Shown: positions 1-8,283 of the stretch, piece by piece
Position numbering within the stretch: the first letter of the stretch is position 1
Layout: each line of letters opens with the position of its first letter
Origin: Chryseosolibacter sp964551035
GTDB taxonomy: Bacteria > Bacteroidota > Bacteroidia > Cytophagales > Cyclobacteriaceae
DNA: 64,000 bases
Assembly: GCA_964551035.1 (NCBI GenBank)
Contig: CAZKBK010000009.1
Span: 62,001 to 126,000, forward strand
Direction: 5' to 3'
Made by a program: the position numbers and the translations under genes
Notes under the pieces: generated by a model
What the model was told of the DNA's origin: nothing
Databases searched by the model: none
What the model saw: the letters and a program-made list of their open reading frames with translations, nothing else

Positions 1-312
1 GCGTTGATCCGCGTCCAGGTTGCCAATAAATTGGATCGTCCGATTGATGACGGTCTTGTTGGCGTCGTCATCCCGCTCAAGATCGATATCAATTTTTACT
101 TCATCGAGGGCCCATTGCTTGCGGTCGGCGTACATGCGGACCGTAGCGCTGGTACAGGCCGCCAGTGCAGCAGCGAGCAACTCCTTCGGTGAAAACCCTG
201 AATCCTTGCCGCCCTTGTCGACCGGCTCATCCGCCATGACCACGTTGCCCGTGGGCGACTTGATCTCGATCTTGTAGGGCTCCTGCTTAATACTTGATGA
301 TACGTTCGCCAT
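1..312 (-). CDS. OsmC family protein (3' end outside window)
   Basis: The first 104 codons, starting from the ATG at 312, read as an OsmC/Ohr-type peroxiredoxin-like protein. The segment KGGKDSGFSPKELLAAALA followed by ACTSATVRMYADRK is the usual OsmC core, with the conserved Cys of the family in the helix that carries LAAALAACTS. OsmC proteins reduce organic hydroperoxides through a Cys pair; only the first Cys is visible because the window ends before the C-terminal half. The remainder lies to the left of the window. It is a single gene with no clear operon partner here. Confidence 0.85.
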   Translation of the reverse strand, partial: MANVSSSIKQEPYKIEIKSPTGNVVMADEPVDKGGKDSGFSPKELLAAALAACTSATVRMYADRKQWALDEVKIDIDLERDDDANKTVINRTIQFIGNLDADQR

Positions 313-449
313 AACGATTTCAATTTATCCACTTTTTTGACATTGACGGTGCCTGGGAGCGAGAATTGGGCCACAAAGGCACAAAGAATGTCATGGCAGC
401 CTGGACTGCCAGACCGGGGCATTGGGAGGCAAGAAGGCACAAGGCATGG

Positions 450-465
450 CCCCGATACTTCGGGG
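450..465. terminator. Hairpin between osmC-like and lipoprotein genes
   Basis: CCCCGA and TCGGGG form a perfect 6-bp stem with a 4-base loop. It lies about 95 bp downstream of the lipoprotein stop on the minus strand. There is no clear T-tract, so terminator function is uncertain. Confidence 0.35.
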
Positions 466-560
466 ACCGTTCACTGCGTAGCGAAAGGTTGTTGTCTTCG
501 TCGCACCGGAGAAGTATGACCTCCCGGTGGGGCGCGCGGAACATGGTCAACAGTTTGTGA

Positions 561-1760
561 TTATTCCCACAACTGGTAAACATTGAGGAATACGTCGTCA
601 GCGTCTTCAGTCGTCATGTCGACAATTGACAGCGCTACGAACGAGCTGATGGCCACTTCGTCCAACGTATACGTGATGCTTCCCTGGGTGAGATCGATCG
701 TCGAACAAAAATCGGTTGCCGACGCAAACGGCTTGTTCCCGAAGAGGTTGACATTTTTTCCCATGGAGGTATGGATCGGTTCCTCCAGGAATAATTCAAC
801 GATTTTGAGACCCAGCGGAAACCCGCCTTCGGTGGTCGCGCTTTTATCAACATACCCGTAAAGTACGCGATAACCTTCCGGGATGTCCACGCGCGCATAG
901 AGCCTGCACCGGTTCTCCTCATCCGGCAGATATACGGTCACATCGTGATTAAGATGGAATGCCGTGAAACCCTCCAGCGACTCCGGGATGAACTCGAAAC
1001 TGAGGGACGTTGAGCCGGTCAGTTCATCCTTGAGAAAATGTTGCTCGTGGGAAATGTATCCATCCTTGACGGCCGTAAATGTGTACCGGGCGTGGTAGGC
1101 GGGAATACACACGTTGCCCTGCGCCGGAAGGGTCACCTCATCGGACCACTCCACGTTTCCCGATAACCCTTTTGCCGTAATCTGAAGGGTGTAACTGCCG
1201 GGATCCTGGTGGGCAAGCTCTGCCAGCGTGGCGCTGACCTCCAGGGAGAATCGCGCGGGCATGGCAAACCCAAACGTCTCATAGCCAAAATCGGACGCGG
1301 TATGGCATTCGGTCGGAAGCACTTCAGCGACGGCATCGGTCGTATTCCCCACCGTTATTTGAAAAGGCATTGAAAGGGGATGCTGTACCTGATCGGACAT
1401 CGAAGAACCATTCAACGGCGACGCGTAAATGAGTTCTTCGACCGAATTCAGCACAAAGAATTGCGCCAACGCATAGTCGCCTCCCGGGAGTTCAAGGGGC
1501 TGCATGAATAGTCCGGTTTCGGCGTCGTAGTACAGGTGCACCTTATCCGACAGGGTGCAGCCATCCGGCGTCCGGATGGTATAGCTAAAGAATGCCGCAT
1601 CGTTGAGTCCTCCTTCCGGAAGCGGATCGGAGGCTTCAAAAGAAAACCGGACGTATCCGGTGCCGGCAATGGGTGGCTCGCTTTCATCGTTGCAGGTACT
1701 CAGCGAAAAAATGGCGGCCAGCGCAATAACCGCGCTTGTAAAAAATCTGAAAATGTACAT
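561..1760 (-). CDS. Putative secreted lipoprotein, unknown function
   Basis: A protein of 399 residues beginning MYIFRFFTSAVIALAAIFS and reaching a lipobox LSTC, with the lipidated Cys at residue 23, so it is probably anchored in the outer membrane or exported to the surface. An in-frame ATG nine codons upstream (1787) is possible, but the short start gives a better signal peptide. The mature part is rich in Thr, Ser and aromatic residues, with a few Cys, as in beta-sandwich proteins; I do not recognise the family. It stands alone between osmC and pirin. Confidence 0.7.
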   Translation of the reverse strand: MYIFRFFTSAVIALAAIFSLSTCNDESEPPIAGTGYVRFSFEASDPLPEGGLNDAAFFSYTIRTPDGCTLSDKVHLYYDAETGLFMQPLELPGGDYALAQFFVLNSVEELIYASPLNGSSMSDQVQHPLSMPFQITVGNTTDAVAEVLPTECHTASDFGYETFGFAMPARFSLEVSATLAELAHQDPGSYTLQITAKGLSGNVEWSDEVTLPAQGNVCIPAYHARYTFTAVKDGYISHEQHFLKDELTGSTSLSFEFIPESLEGFTAFHLNHDVTVYLPDEENRCRLYARVDIPEGYRVLYGYVDKSATTEGGFPLGLKIVELFLEEPIHTSMGKNVNLFGNKPFASATDFCSTIDLTQGSITYTLDEVAISSFVALSIVDMTTEDADDVFLNVYQLWE

Positions 1761-1989
1761 GGAATTGGTTCGGTAAAATGATTTCACGCGATGGAGGATT
1801 TGTGTTTCAGTTGGGTTACGGGCTGGATGCGGCTAAGTTGCCAAAGAAGACCCCTGACCCGCTGATAAGCGGTGTATATGAGGTGGACAAGGGCAGTCGA
1901 GGGGTCGGCGTGTGCTTTTAAAGTCGACAACGGGATCGTTACACGTTCCCTGGGATCGCGAAACGCACATGGTGCTGGGGGCTGGTCAA

Positions 1990-2898
1990 CTACGACAGCG
2001 GCTCCGGCGGGGGGCTGGGCCTTGATTGGTCTTGCGGCAGGGGAACAAATTCCTGGCTGTCGTTGGGCGGCAGGATGATCCTGCCCTCCTTCCAGTCGGC
2101 TTTTGCCTGTTCTATTCTTTCCACCCTGCTCGAGACAAAGTTCCACCAGATAAAACGGTCACCCAATGGTTCACCGCCGAGCAGCATGACCGTGGATGGC
2201 ACCACCGCCCGCACCTGCGGTTGCGAATTTTTCTTAAACACAAGCATCTGGCCCGCATCATAGCGTCGCCCGGCGAATTCCAGACTTCCCTTTGCCACAT
2301 AGACGGCGCGTTCTTCATGCTCTGTGGGCAAGGTCAGTTTTGCCCCCGGGTGGAGGGCTGCGTGTAAATAGAACAGGGGCGAGTGCGTCCGCACCGCGTT
2401 CCTGAGGCCGAAGGCGCTGCCGGCGATCAGCCGCATCCAAACCCCTTTGTCCGTGAACACGGGAAGCTGGTCGGTTTTATAGTTGACAAAGGATGGGTCG
2501 GATTCCTCATCTTTCTCGGGTAGCGCCACCCACGTCTGGATCATTTCAAAACCTCCCGCCGCCCAAAGGTTCGGATCTTCAAAGCGTTCCGAGTGGGCAA
2601 TGCCCTTGCCAGCGGTCATCCAGTTCACTTCCCCAGGCTGAATGACCTGCTCAACGCCCAGGCTATCCCGATGGGTTATTTTGCCGTCAAAAAGGTAACT
2701 CACGGTAGACAATCCAATGTGTGGATGCGGCAATACGTCGATGGATTTCGCCACGGCCGGTTTTGAGGTTACAGGCCCGCCGTGGTCCATAAAAATAAAT
2801 GGGCCCACCATCCTACGCAGCCGGAACGGGAGTATTCTCTTAACCTCCATGCCGGGAGCAATGGACGCCTTCCTCGCTTCAATGGTTATTTCCAACAT
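1990..2898 (-). CDS. Pirin family protein
   Basis: A bicupin pirin of 302 residues. The N-terminal cupin shows the metal site typical of pirins: HPHIGLSTVSYLF supplies two His, a third follows in THRDSLG, and the Glu/His pair lies in GKGIAHSERF. FIFMDHGGP, the strongly conserved family opener, sits near residue 35. Pirins are cytoplasmic iron-binding proteins with quercetinase or regulatory roles; nothing here decides between them. The C-terminus extends well past the second cupin with a Pro-rich tail (residues about 285-302), longer than most homologues. It appears monocistronic. Confidence 0.92.
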   Translation of the reverse strand: MLEITIEARKASIAPGMEVKRILPFRLRRMVGPFIFMDHGGPVTSKPAVAKSIDVLPHPHIGLSTVSYLFDGKITHRDSLGVEQVIQPGEVNWMTAGKGIAHSERFEDPNLWAAGGFEMIQTWVALPEKDEESDPSFVNYKTDQLPVFTDKGVWMRLIAGSAFGLRNAVRTHSPLFYLHAALHPGAKLTLPTEHEERAVYVAKGSLEFAGRRYDAGQMLVFKKNSQPQVRAVVPSTVMLLGGEPLGDRFIWWNFVSSRVERIEQAKADWKEGRIILPPNDSQEFVPLPQDQSRPSPPPEPLS

Positions 2899-3183
2899 GC
2901 CCGCATCGATTTACTTGACAAGATATGCCATTCCATCGTGCGTCCCGTTCAGTGTTGTCTTAATATTTCCATGTCATGACGCTATTGCCTGTTGATAGGG
3001 GTCGAAGTTATCCTAGCGAGTGGAAAGTTATTTCGTGCAATCGCCCGGCGGTTTACAACCGCAGCCTGGAGAAGAAATCGCGCGGCATAAACCGTCAACA
3101 TTATGATAAGATTGTTACTTTGGAGGACGCACAGGAAGGGATGGCGTATGGGAATGGGAGATCCGCTTTGCGCTTGACCAGAC

Positions 3184-3690
3184 TTATCCCTTCATTCGCG
3201 TGTAGCGGATGCGCCAGTTCAGCTTCCAGGTCTCTCCTCCATCTTCAGAGGACTCCCAGTCCCAGCTAAACGAACCGGACGTGATGTCGTAAAAGACCAT
3301 GCGGCGCACAATGGTCTTGCCGTCCCGTTCTTCGGGCAGGGTCTGAAAGATCCGTCTTTCACCCTGCCGGTCGCCGATCAGATTTATGTAAGCCCCCTGA
3401 TTATCGACATAGCCCTGATGCCACACTTTCGTTCTCGGATTGTAAACGGAAATGCTGGTGCCAAGATAGCCCTTCGAGGAGCCCTCCGCTACCTCGAAGT
3501 TCTCCTGGATAACGGAGTTGCCGAGGATTTTCACGACCCTGTTCTTTCCCCTTCCCACCTTTCCACCCTGCTCATCCCAGGAAACCTCCCAATCTCCCAC
3601 CCAGAAATCGAACCAGGTGGGTTCGTCCTGCGCATGGCAGGTTGCCATTGGAAGCACAATAAAGAAAAGCAGGTGCAGCGCGCGGTTCAT
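3184..3690 (-). CDS. Secreted DUF1579-like protein
   Basis: A 168-residue protein with an N-terminal signal peptide (MNRALHLLFFIVLPMATCHA, cleavage about residue 20). The opening motif WFDFWVGDWEVSW and the later YNPRTKVWHQGYVDN, VFYDITSGSFSWDWESS and WRIRYTRM are typical of the DUF1579 or THAP4-like lipocalin beta-barrel group found in many Bacteroidota. The biochemical role is unknown. It is flanked on both sides by about 250-285 bp of non-coding DNA and is transcribed away from the methyltransferase promoter at 3823. Confidence 0.75.
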   Translation of the reverse strand: MNRALHLLFFIVLPMATCHAQDEPTWFDFWVGDWEVSWDEQGGKVGRGKNRVVKILGNSVIQENFEVAEGSSKGYLGTSISVYNPRTKVWHQGYVDNQGAYINLIGDRQGERRIFQTLPEERDGKTIVRRMVFYDITSGSFSWDWESSEDGGETWKLNWRIRYTRMKG

Positions 3691-3822
3691 AAGTTGAAGG
3701 GTTTATGTGTTTCAAGGTAACAAACCAATGGTGATTTTAACATCCCGCGGGATGAGGGAGGCAGGCTTGTCACTTCCTGTGCCCGGAAGGCCCTGTGGAA
3801 ATTCTATCGATTTTCCGTACTT

Positions 3823-3857
3823 TACTTTGAATAACAAAGTACTTTTAAATATATTGG
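3823..3857 (+). promoter_or_regulatory. Promoter with inverted repeat, upstream of the methyltransferase
   Basis: TACTTTG (3823-3829) and CAAAGTA (3835-3841) form a perfect 7-bp inverted repeat. TTTG at 3826-3829 is separated by 20 bases from TATATTGG (3850-3857), one mismatch from the Bacteroidota -7 consensus TAnnTTTG. The start codon lies about 88 bp downstream. The same arrangement occurs at 23650-23683. Confidence 0.6.
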
Positions 3858-3944
3858 CGAAGCAAAGGAACAAGCCACCGAACGTCGTCCCACTTACAGA
3901 CCGCATTCGGCCAGACGAAACATAAGCAACACTGACGCAGAAAC

Positions 3945-4538
3945 ATGACCAGCCCCTCCGAAAAATTCTACGACCGGTTCACGTGGGTGTATCCTTTTGT
4001 TGACTTTTTCCTGAAACCTCAGAAACATAAATTCTTCAGCAAAATCAACGAATGGCCCGGCGGACGCCTCCTCGAAATCGGTGTCGGCGACGGGGCTCAC
4101 TTCAAATACTACAACACCCATGAAGTCGTGGGCGTAGACACCTCCACGCGCATGCTGGCGCGGGCGCGCAAACATCAGAAAAACAACATCCAACTGTTCC
4201 AAATGAATGGAGAAGCGCTCCTGTTCCCAGACGCGTCGTTCGACTACGTCGCGCTGGCGCATGTCCTCGCCGTGGTTGAGCATCCCGAGACGCTACTCGA
4301 AGAAGTGCACCGGGTGCTAAAACCCAACGGAAAAGTCTTTGTGCTCAACCATTTCACTCCCGACAATTGGCTGAAGTATGTGGACCGGGGCCTGGAAAGG
4401 AGTGCCAGGCTGTTCCACCTCAAATCCGTGTTTCACTTATCCCATCTGAAAACCTTGCAAAAGTTCAGGTTGCTGGATGAGTTCAGCGCAGGAATGTTCT
4501 CCTATTTCAAAATCGTGATCCATGAGAAGAAGGTATAG
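3945..4538 (+). CDS. Class I SAM-dependent methyltransferase, probable phospholipid type
   Basis: A 197-residue Rossmann methyltransferase. Motif I is LLEIGVGDGAHF (about residues 39-50), the acidic residue ending strand 2 is in VVGVDTSTRML, and DYVALAHVLAVVEHPE (about 100-115) is motif IV. C-terminal YFKIVIHEKK is short, as in the PmtA/UbiE-like group. Its stop overlaps the start of the VanZ-like gene by 17 bp and a diacylglycerol kinase follows, so phosphatidylethanolamine methylation is a reasonable inference rather than something shown by the sequence. Confidence 0.8.
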   Translation: MTSPSEKFYDRFTWVYPFVDFFLKPQKHKFFSKINEWPGGRLLEIGVGDGAHFKYYNTHEVVGVDTSTRMLARARKHQKNNIQLFQMNGEALLFPDASFDYVALAHVLAVVEHPETLLEEVHRVLKPNGKVFVLNHFTPDNWLKYVDRGLERSARLFHLKSVFHLSHLKTLQKFRLLDEFSAGMFSYFKIVIHEKKV

Positions 4539-5022
4539 TATTGCAGTCGCATTATTGATCGCTTTGTTCATTTACCTGTTCTATCGTTCCGAGAAGACCG
4601 TCGTGAACGAATTGGCCATTCTGCTGCTGTCGATGGACACGTACGCGGCAATAAAAAGCGGCATCGTTGAAATGATACCGCTGAACGAGCTAGCAATATT
4701 TTCACTACCCGGTGGCTTGTGGGTTTTTTGCGCAACGGCACTTTCAAGAGATTTTTATGTCAGGGTCAGGGATCACAAGATACAGGTCGTCCTGGTACCG
4801 GTTCTTTTTGCGACAGGCCTGGAATTTTGCCAGCTCATGCACCTCACCAATGGCAGATTTGACTTTGGCGATATTGCATTCTACCTGCTGTTTTGGTTAC
4901 TTGCCTACCGTGCATTTCACGCCCCCGATGCGCAACAACAAACATTGTCCCCCTTCACACTTCACGGCTTTATCTGCCTGGCATGTTTTCTTTCCGTTTA
5001 CCTGGCGCACGTGAGTGAATAG
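4522..5022 (+). CDS. VanZ-like membrane protein
   Basis: A 166-residue integral membrane protein with four hydrophobic segments (about residues 5-22, 55-72, 88-106 and 118-136) plus a C-terminal segment near 150. ATGLEFCQLMHLTNGRFDFGD resembles the VanZ family core in which an E..Q......GRFD..D pattern recurs. The start overlaps the methyltransferase gene by 17 bp, indicating one transcript. Function in this family is poorly defined; the lipid-gene neighbours suggest an envelope role. Confidence 0.65.
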   Translation: MRRRYSIAVALLIALFIYLFYRSEKTVVNELAILLLSMDTYAAIKSGIVEMIPLNELAIFSLPGGLWVFCATALSRDFYVRVRDHKIQVVLVPVLFATGLEFCQLMHLTNGRFDFGDIAFYLLFWLLAYRAFHAPDAQQQTLSPFTLHGFICLACFLSVYLAHVSE

Positions 5023-5074
5023 GGTGCGACGAAGAACAAAGTTATTGGACGATATCAACCTAAGCGCCTGACCC

Positions 5075-5425
5075 ATGATCAAGAGACACCTGACCAGCTA
5101 CCGTTATGCTTTCAACGGAATAAGGCTGGCGTTCCGGCAAGAACTGAATATGAGCCTGCACCTGATCGCCGCGATTGCCGTGCTTGTCGCAAACTATCTG
5201 CTCGACGTCAGCCGGACAGAGTGGCTGATTACAATAGCCTTGGTTGGTGTGGTATGGACGGCGGAGCTTTTCAACACGGCCATCGAAAAATTGGCGGACC
5301 GCGTTACCACTGAACGCGATCCCCTGATAGGCCAGGTGAAGGATTTGGCCGCCGGGGCCGTCCTGGTTATGTGCATCGCCGCAGCGATATGCGGCGTGGT
5401 CATTTATGGGCCTTACCTGTTTTGA
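5075..5425 (+). CDS. dgkA: Diacylglycerol kinase family protein (DgkA type)
   Basis: A 116-residue membrane kinase of the small DgkA/undecaprenol kinase family. AFNGIRLAFRQELNMSLH carries the conserved Arg/Glu of the first amphipathic helix, ELFNTAIEKLADRV is the family signature with the catalytic Glu and Asn, and KDLAAGAVLVMCIAAA is the third transmembrane helix. It phosphorylates diacylglycerol or undecaprenol at the inner membrane. It follows the VanZ-like gene by 52 bp and is the last gene of the trio. Substrate cannot be decided from sequence. Confidence 0.92.
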   Translation: MIKRHLTSYRYAFNGIRLAFRQELNMSLHLIAAIAVLVANYLLDVSRTEWLITIALVGVVWTAELFNTAIEKLADRVTTERDPLIGQVKDLAAGAVLVMCIAAAICGVVIYGPYLF

Positions 5426-5438
5426 GAGAACAGTCCCC

Positions 5439-6014
5439 TCATACCCTCAGAGAGCCGCGAAATCCGCGGGCGGCATAGTACGATTCCGCGCCGTTGTGAT
5501 AGACGAAGACGTGGTCGTAGCGGCGGTCACAAAAAAGCGCGCCGCCGCGTTGCCGGATTTCCGATGGCGTCACGATCCAACTCGAGGTCTTCAGGTCGAA
5601 ATTTCCAAGTGTCTGCAGCTCGCGATACTGCGCCTCCGTCAACAGCGCAATCCCCATCTCCTCCGCCATCGCCACGGCGCTGTTTTTCGGTTTGTGCTCT
5701 TTACGGGACTTGAGCGCCTCGTGATCGTAACAAATGCTCCTGCGGCCATTGGGGCTTTCGGGCGAACAATCGTAAAAAACGTATTCGCCCGTCTTCTTGT
5801 CATAACCGACCACGTCCGGCTCGCCGCCTGTGCTTTCCATTTCGTTGAGCGACCACAACTTCGCCTTGCTGGCCATCAGCTTCGACTGCACTTCACCCCA
5901 CGCCACACCCTTGTGCCGGTTCTTGTTCTTTTCAAAACGGGTCTTTAGCTTATCCAGAAGCTCTTCACGCTGTGCCGACGACAGCTCTTTTTTTGATGTC
6001 GTTTTCTTTGCCAT
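5439..6014 (-). CDS. DUF4256 domain-containing protein
   Basis: A 191-residue soluble protein matching the DUF4256 family through its length and blocks GGEPDVVGYDKKTGEYVFYD, SPNGRRSICYDHEAL and RGGALFCDRRYDHVFVYHNG. The N-terminus is a basic KKTTSKKELSSAQ stretch. Function is unknown. The gene converges with dgkA, leaving only 13 bp between stop codons, and its 5' end is 13 bp from the left edge of the tandem repeat block. Confidence 0.85.
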   Translation of the reverse strand: MAKKTTSKKELSSAQREELLDKLKTRFEKNKNRHKGVAWGEVQSKLMASKAKLWSLNEMESTGGEPDVVGYDKKTGEYVFYDCSPESPNGRRSICYDHEALKSRKEHKPKNSAVAMAEEMGIALLTEAQYRELQTLGNFDLKTSSWIVTPSEIRQRGGALFCDRRYDHVFVYHNGAESYYAARGFRGSLRV

Positions 6015-6027
6015 AATTAAAGTTTAT

Positions 6028-7298
6028 TGTCTCTACAATATTATCCGACTCTTTCCATCGTACCTCGTACCTTGATCAACCCTTCAACCATCCACAACGC
6101 CCAACCTTCAACTCAACCCCGCTCCTCTCATTCGTAATTCGTCATTCGTAACTCGTCATTCGGTCCACGCGTGTGCATTGCGTGCCATGAACGATGATCG
6201 CCGGCATCGTCAATTGTCTGTGGCACGCGTGACCGCGGTGGTAGGTTGCCTTGTGCTACCAACACATCGCCCTTACAGGGCAACGCCACCGGCCAGGGTG
6301 TTGTCTCTACAATATTACCTCACACTTTCCATCGTACCTCGTACCTCCCTCCTCGTACCTTGATCAACCCCGCAACCATCCACAACGCCCAACCTCCAAT
6401 TCAGCCCCTCCATTCGTCATTCGTCATTCGTAACTCGTCATTCGGTCCTCGCGTGTGCATGGCGTGCCATGAGCGATGATCGCCGGCATCGTCAATTATC
6501 CGTGGCACGCGTGACCACGGTGGTAGGTTGCCTTGTGCTACCAACACATCGCCCCTACAGGGCGACGCCACCGGCCAGGGTGTTGTCTCTACAATATTAC
6601 CTCACACTTTCCATCGTACCTCGTACCTCCCTCCTCGTACCTCGATACGCCCTTCAACATCCATAAAGCTCACTCTCCAATTCAACCCCGCTCCATCCAT
6701 TCGCAATTCGTCATTCGTAACTCGTAATTTGGTCCAGGCGTGTGCATGGCGTGCCATGAACGATGATCGCCTGCATCATCAATTACCTGTGGCACGCGTG
6801 ACCACGGTGGCAGGTTGCCTTGTGCTACCAACACATCGCCCTTACAGGGCGACGCCACCGGCCAGGGTGTTGTCTCTACAATATTATCCGAATCTTTCCA
6901 TCGTACCTCGTACCTCCCTCCTCGTACCTTGATCAACCCTTCAACCATCCACAACGCCCAGCCTTCAACTCAACCCCGCTCCTCTCATTCGTAATTCGTA
7001 ACTCGTCATTCGGTCCACGCGTGTGCTTTGCGTGCCATGAGCGATGATCGCCTGCATCATCAATTACCTGTGGCACGCGTGACCACGGTGGTAGGTTGCC
7101 TTGTGCTACCAACACATCGCCCCTACAGGGCGACGCCACCGGCCAGGGTGTTGTCTCTACAATATTACCTCACACTTTCCATCGTACCTCGTACCTCCCT
7201 CCTCGTACCTTGATCAACCCTGCAACCATCCACAACGCTCAACCTTCAATTCAACCCCGCTCCTCCCATTCGTCATTCGTAACTCGTCATTCGTCAAT
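6028..7298. repeat. Composite repeat block R1: partial unit plus four tandem units
   Basis: Units begin at 6171, 6453, 6740 and 7021 (spacing 281-287 bp), preceded by the right half of a further unit. Each unit runs in the same order: GTGTGCATTGCGTGCCATGA; a palindrome around GGCACGCGTGACC; GGTAG...CTACC; a CGCCC TACA GGGCG hairpin; TTGTCTCTACAA; repeated CGTACCTCGTACC words; a CCATCCACAACGCCCAAC segment; and a tract of CATTCGTAATTCGTCATTCG decamers. Short open frames inside it change between units and show no protein-like conservation. Related blocks lie at 37.8, 42 and 51.5 kb. Confidence 0.9.
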
Positions 7299-7865
7299 GC
7301 CTTTCCCGTCCAAAATCTGCCTCACATATTTCTCCACCCTCGCCTCCCGTGTTTTCGCCTGCTTCGCCGAAGAGAAGTGAAATAAGTATGCCCGCTGACG
7401 GCCCGGCGTTAGCGCATAAAAGGCCGTTCGCAACGCTGGCATTTTTTTCAGCTTGTTTTGAAATTCTTCGGGGATCTTGAATTCAGAAGTCTTTTTGAAA
7501 TTGACCTTTAACCCCGATTCCTCCACTTCAACGGCCTCGTAAATATACTTCTTCAGCACACGTTTCAGCTTCACAACCTCACCGACACTCGTGAACCGCA
7601 CCTGCCGCGCCGACTGCACGTTCTCCGTCTGCTGGATCAGGATCTTCCCGGGGTCCTTTAATAACGCTCCCTTGAAGAAGAGCAGCGCACAGTATTCTTT
7701 GAACCCGTGCATCAACACGATATTCTTTTTTTCAAACGTGTAACAAGGCTGTCCCCACTTCAATTCCTCCACCAGGTCACAACCAAGGACGATCGTACGC
7801 AATTCCGCAAAGGCTTCCTGCCACTTCCCGGTCTTATCAAAAAACCAATCGACTTTGGGGTTCAT
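7287..7865 (-). CDS. YdeI/OmdA-type protein with DUF1801 domain
   Basis: A 192-residue protein. The first half (MNPKVDWFFDKTGKWQEAF, then ELKWGQPCYTFEKKNIVLMH) is a DUF1801/YdhG-like domain; the C-terminal part, from FKIPEEFQNKLKKMPALRTAF to GRQRAYLFHFSSAKQAKTREAR, is the YdeI/OmdA bacteriocin-protection motif. Upstream in-frame codons are open to 7940 but this ATG overlaps the DoxX stop by 4 bp (ATGA), the usual coupled start. Its last codons GAC GAA TGA fall inside the repeat block, which therefore supplies the stop. It is the last gene of the ArsR operon. Confidence 0.85.
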   Translation of the reverse strand: MNPKVDWFFDKTGKWQEAFAELRTIVLGCDLVEELKWGQPCYTFEKKNIVLMHGFKEYCALLFFKGALLKDPGKILIQQTENVQSARQVRFTSVGEVVKLKRVLKKYIYEAVEVEESGLKVNFKKTSEFKIPEEFQNKLKKMPALRTAFYALTPGRQRAYLFHFSSAKQAKTREARVEKYVRQILDGKGIDE

Positions 7866-8275
7866 GCCTGCGCAAATTTTCCGTCGGCAGCCGAGGGAAT
7901 CGATGCCGTGACCTTGCGGTCCGAAGGTCTGAAATGCCACGAAATCGCCGTAAGGACCAATAAAAGCGTCGGACCAAAAAAGTCAGCGGCTGCGCTTCCA
8001 CTGAACAGGTGAGAAATGATTGCACCCGACATGTTGAAGAAGAAACCGGCATATGCCCATTCCTTTATCACAGGAAACCTTGGAACAAGTACCGCGACAA
8101 CGCCCAGCAGCTTCCAGACACCGATGATGGTCAGAAAATAGACCGGATAACCCAGACCCGTGATCATGTCTGCCTCCTCCTGCATGTTCATTACCTGGAC
8201 AATCCCCGTGGATGTCATTCCCAGCGCCAACCAAATTGTGGCGATCCAGTAGATGATCTTGTTTCGCTTTGTCAT
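7862..8275 (-). CDS. DoxX family membrane protein (operon 1)
   Basis: A 137-residue protein with four transmembrane segments (about residues 8-26, 44-64, 70-92 and 98-115). The pattern YPVYFLTIIGVWKLLGVVAVL followed by PRFPVIKEWAYAGFFFNM is the DoxX-like signature. The family is linked to thiol or quinone redox chemistry but its role is uncertain. It follows the SRPBCC gene by 8 bp and overlaps the YdeI gene by 4 bp. A paralogue occupies the same operon position at 30282-30686. Confidence 0.85.
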   Translation of the reverse strand: MTKRNKIIYWIATIWLALGMTSTGIVQVMNMQEEADMITGLGYPVYFLTIIGVWKLLGVVAVLVPRFPVIKEWAYAGFFFNMSGAIISHLFSGSAAADFFGPTLLLVLTAISWHFRPSDRKVTASIPSAADGKFAQA

Positions 8276-8283
8276 AAACGGTG

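Noticed and set aside
6028..7298. CRISPR-like array
   Set aside because: The repeated unit is 281-287 bp and conserved throughout, with no alternation of short repeats and unique spacers; no cas genes are near.
6469..7385. Series of 60-130 residue open frames in the repeat block
   Set aside because: Similar peptides recur in several frames and on both strands because the DNA is repeated; length and frame vary between units. No protein-like conservation.
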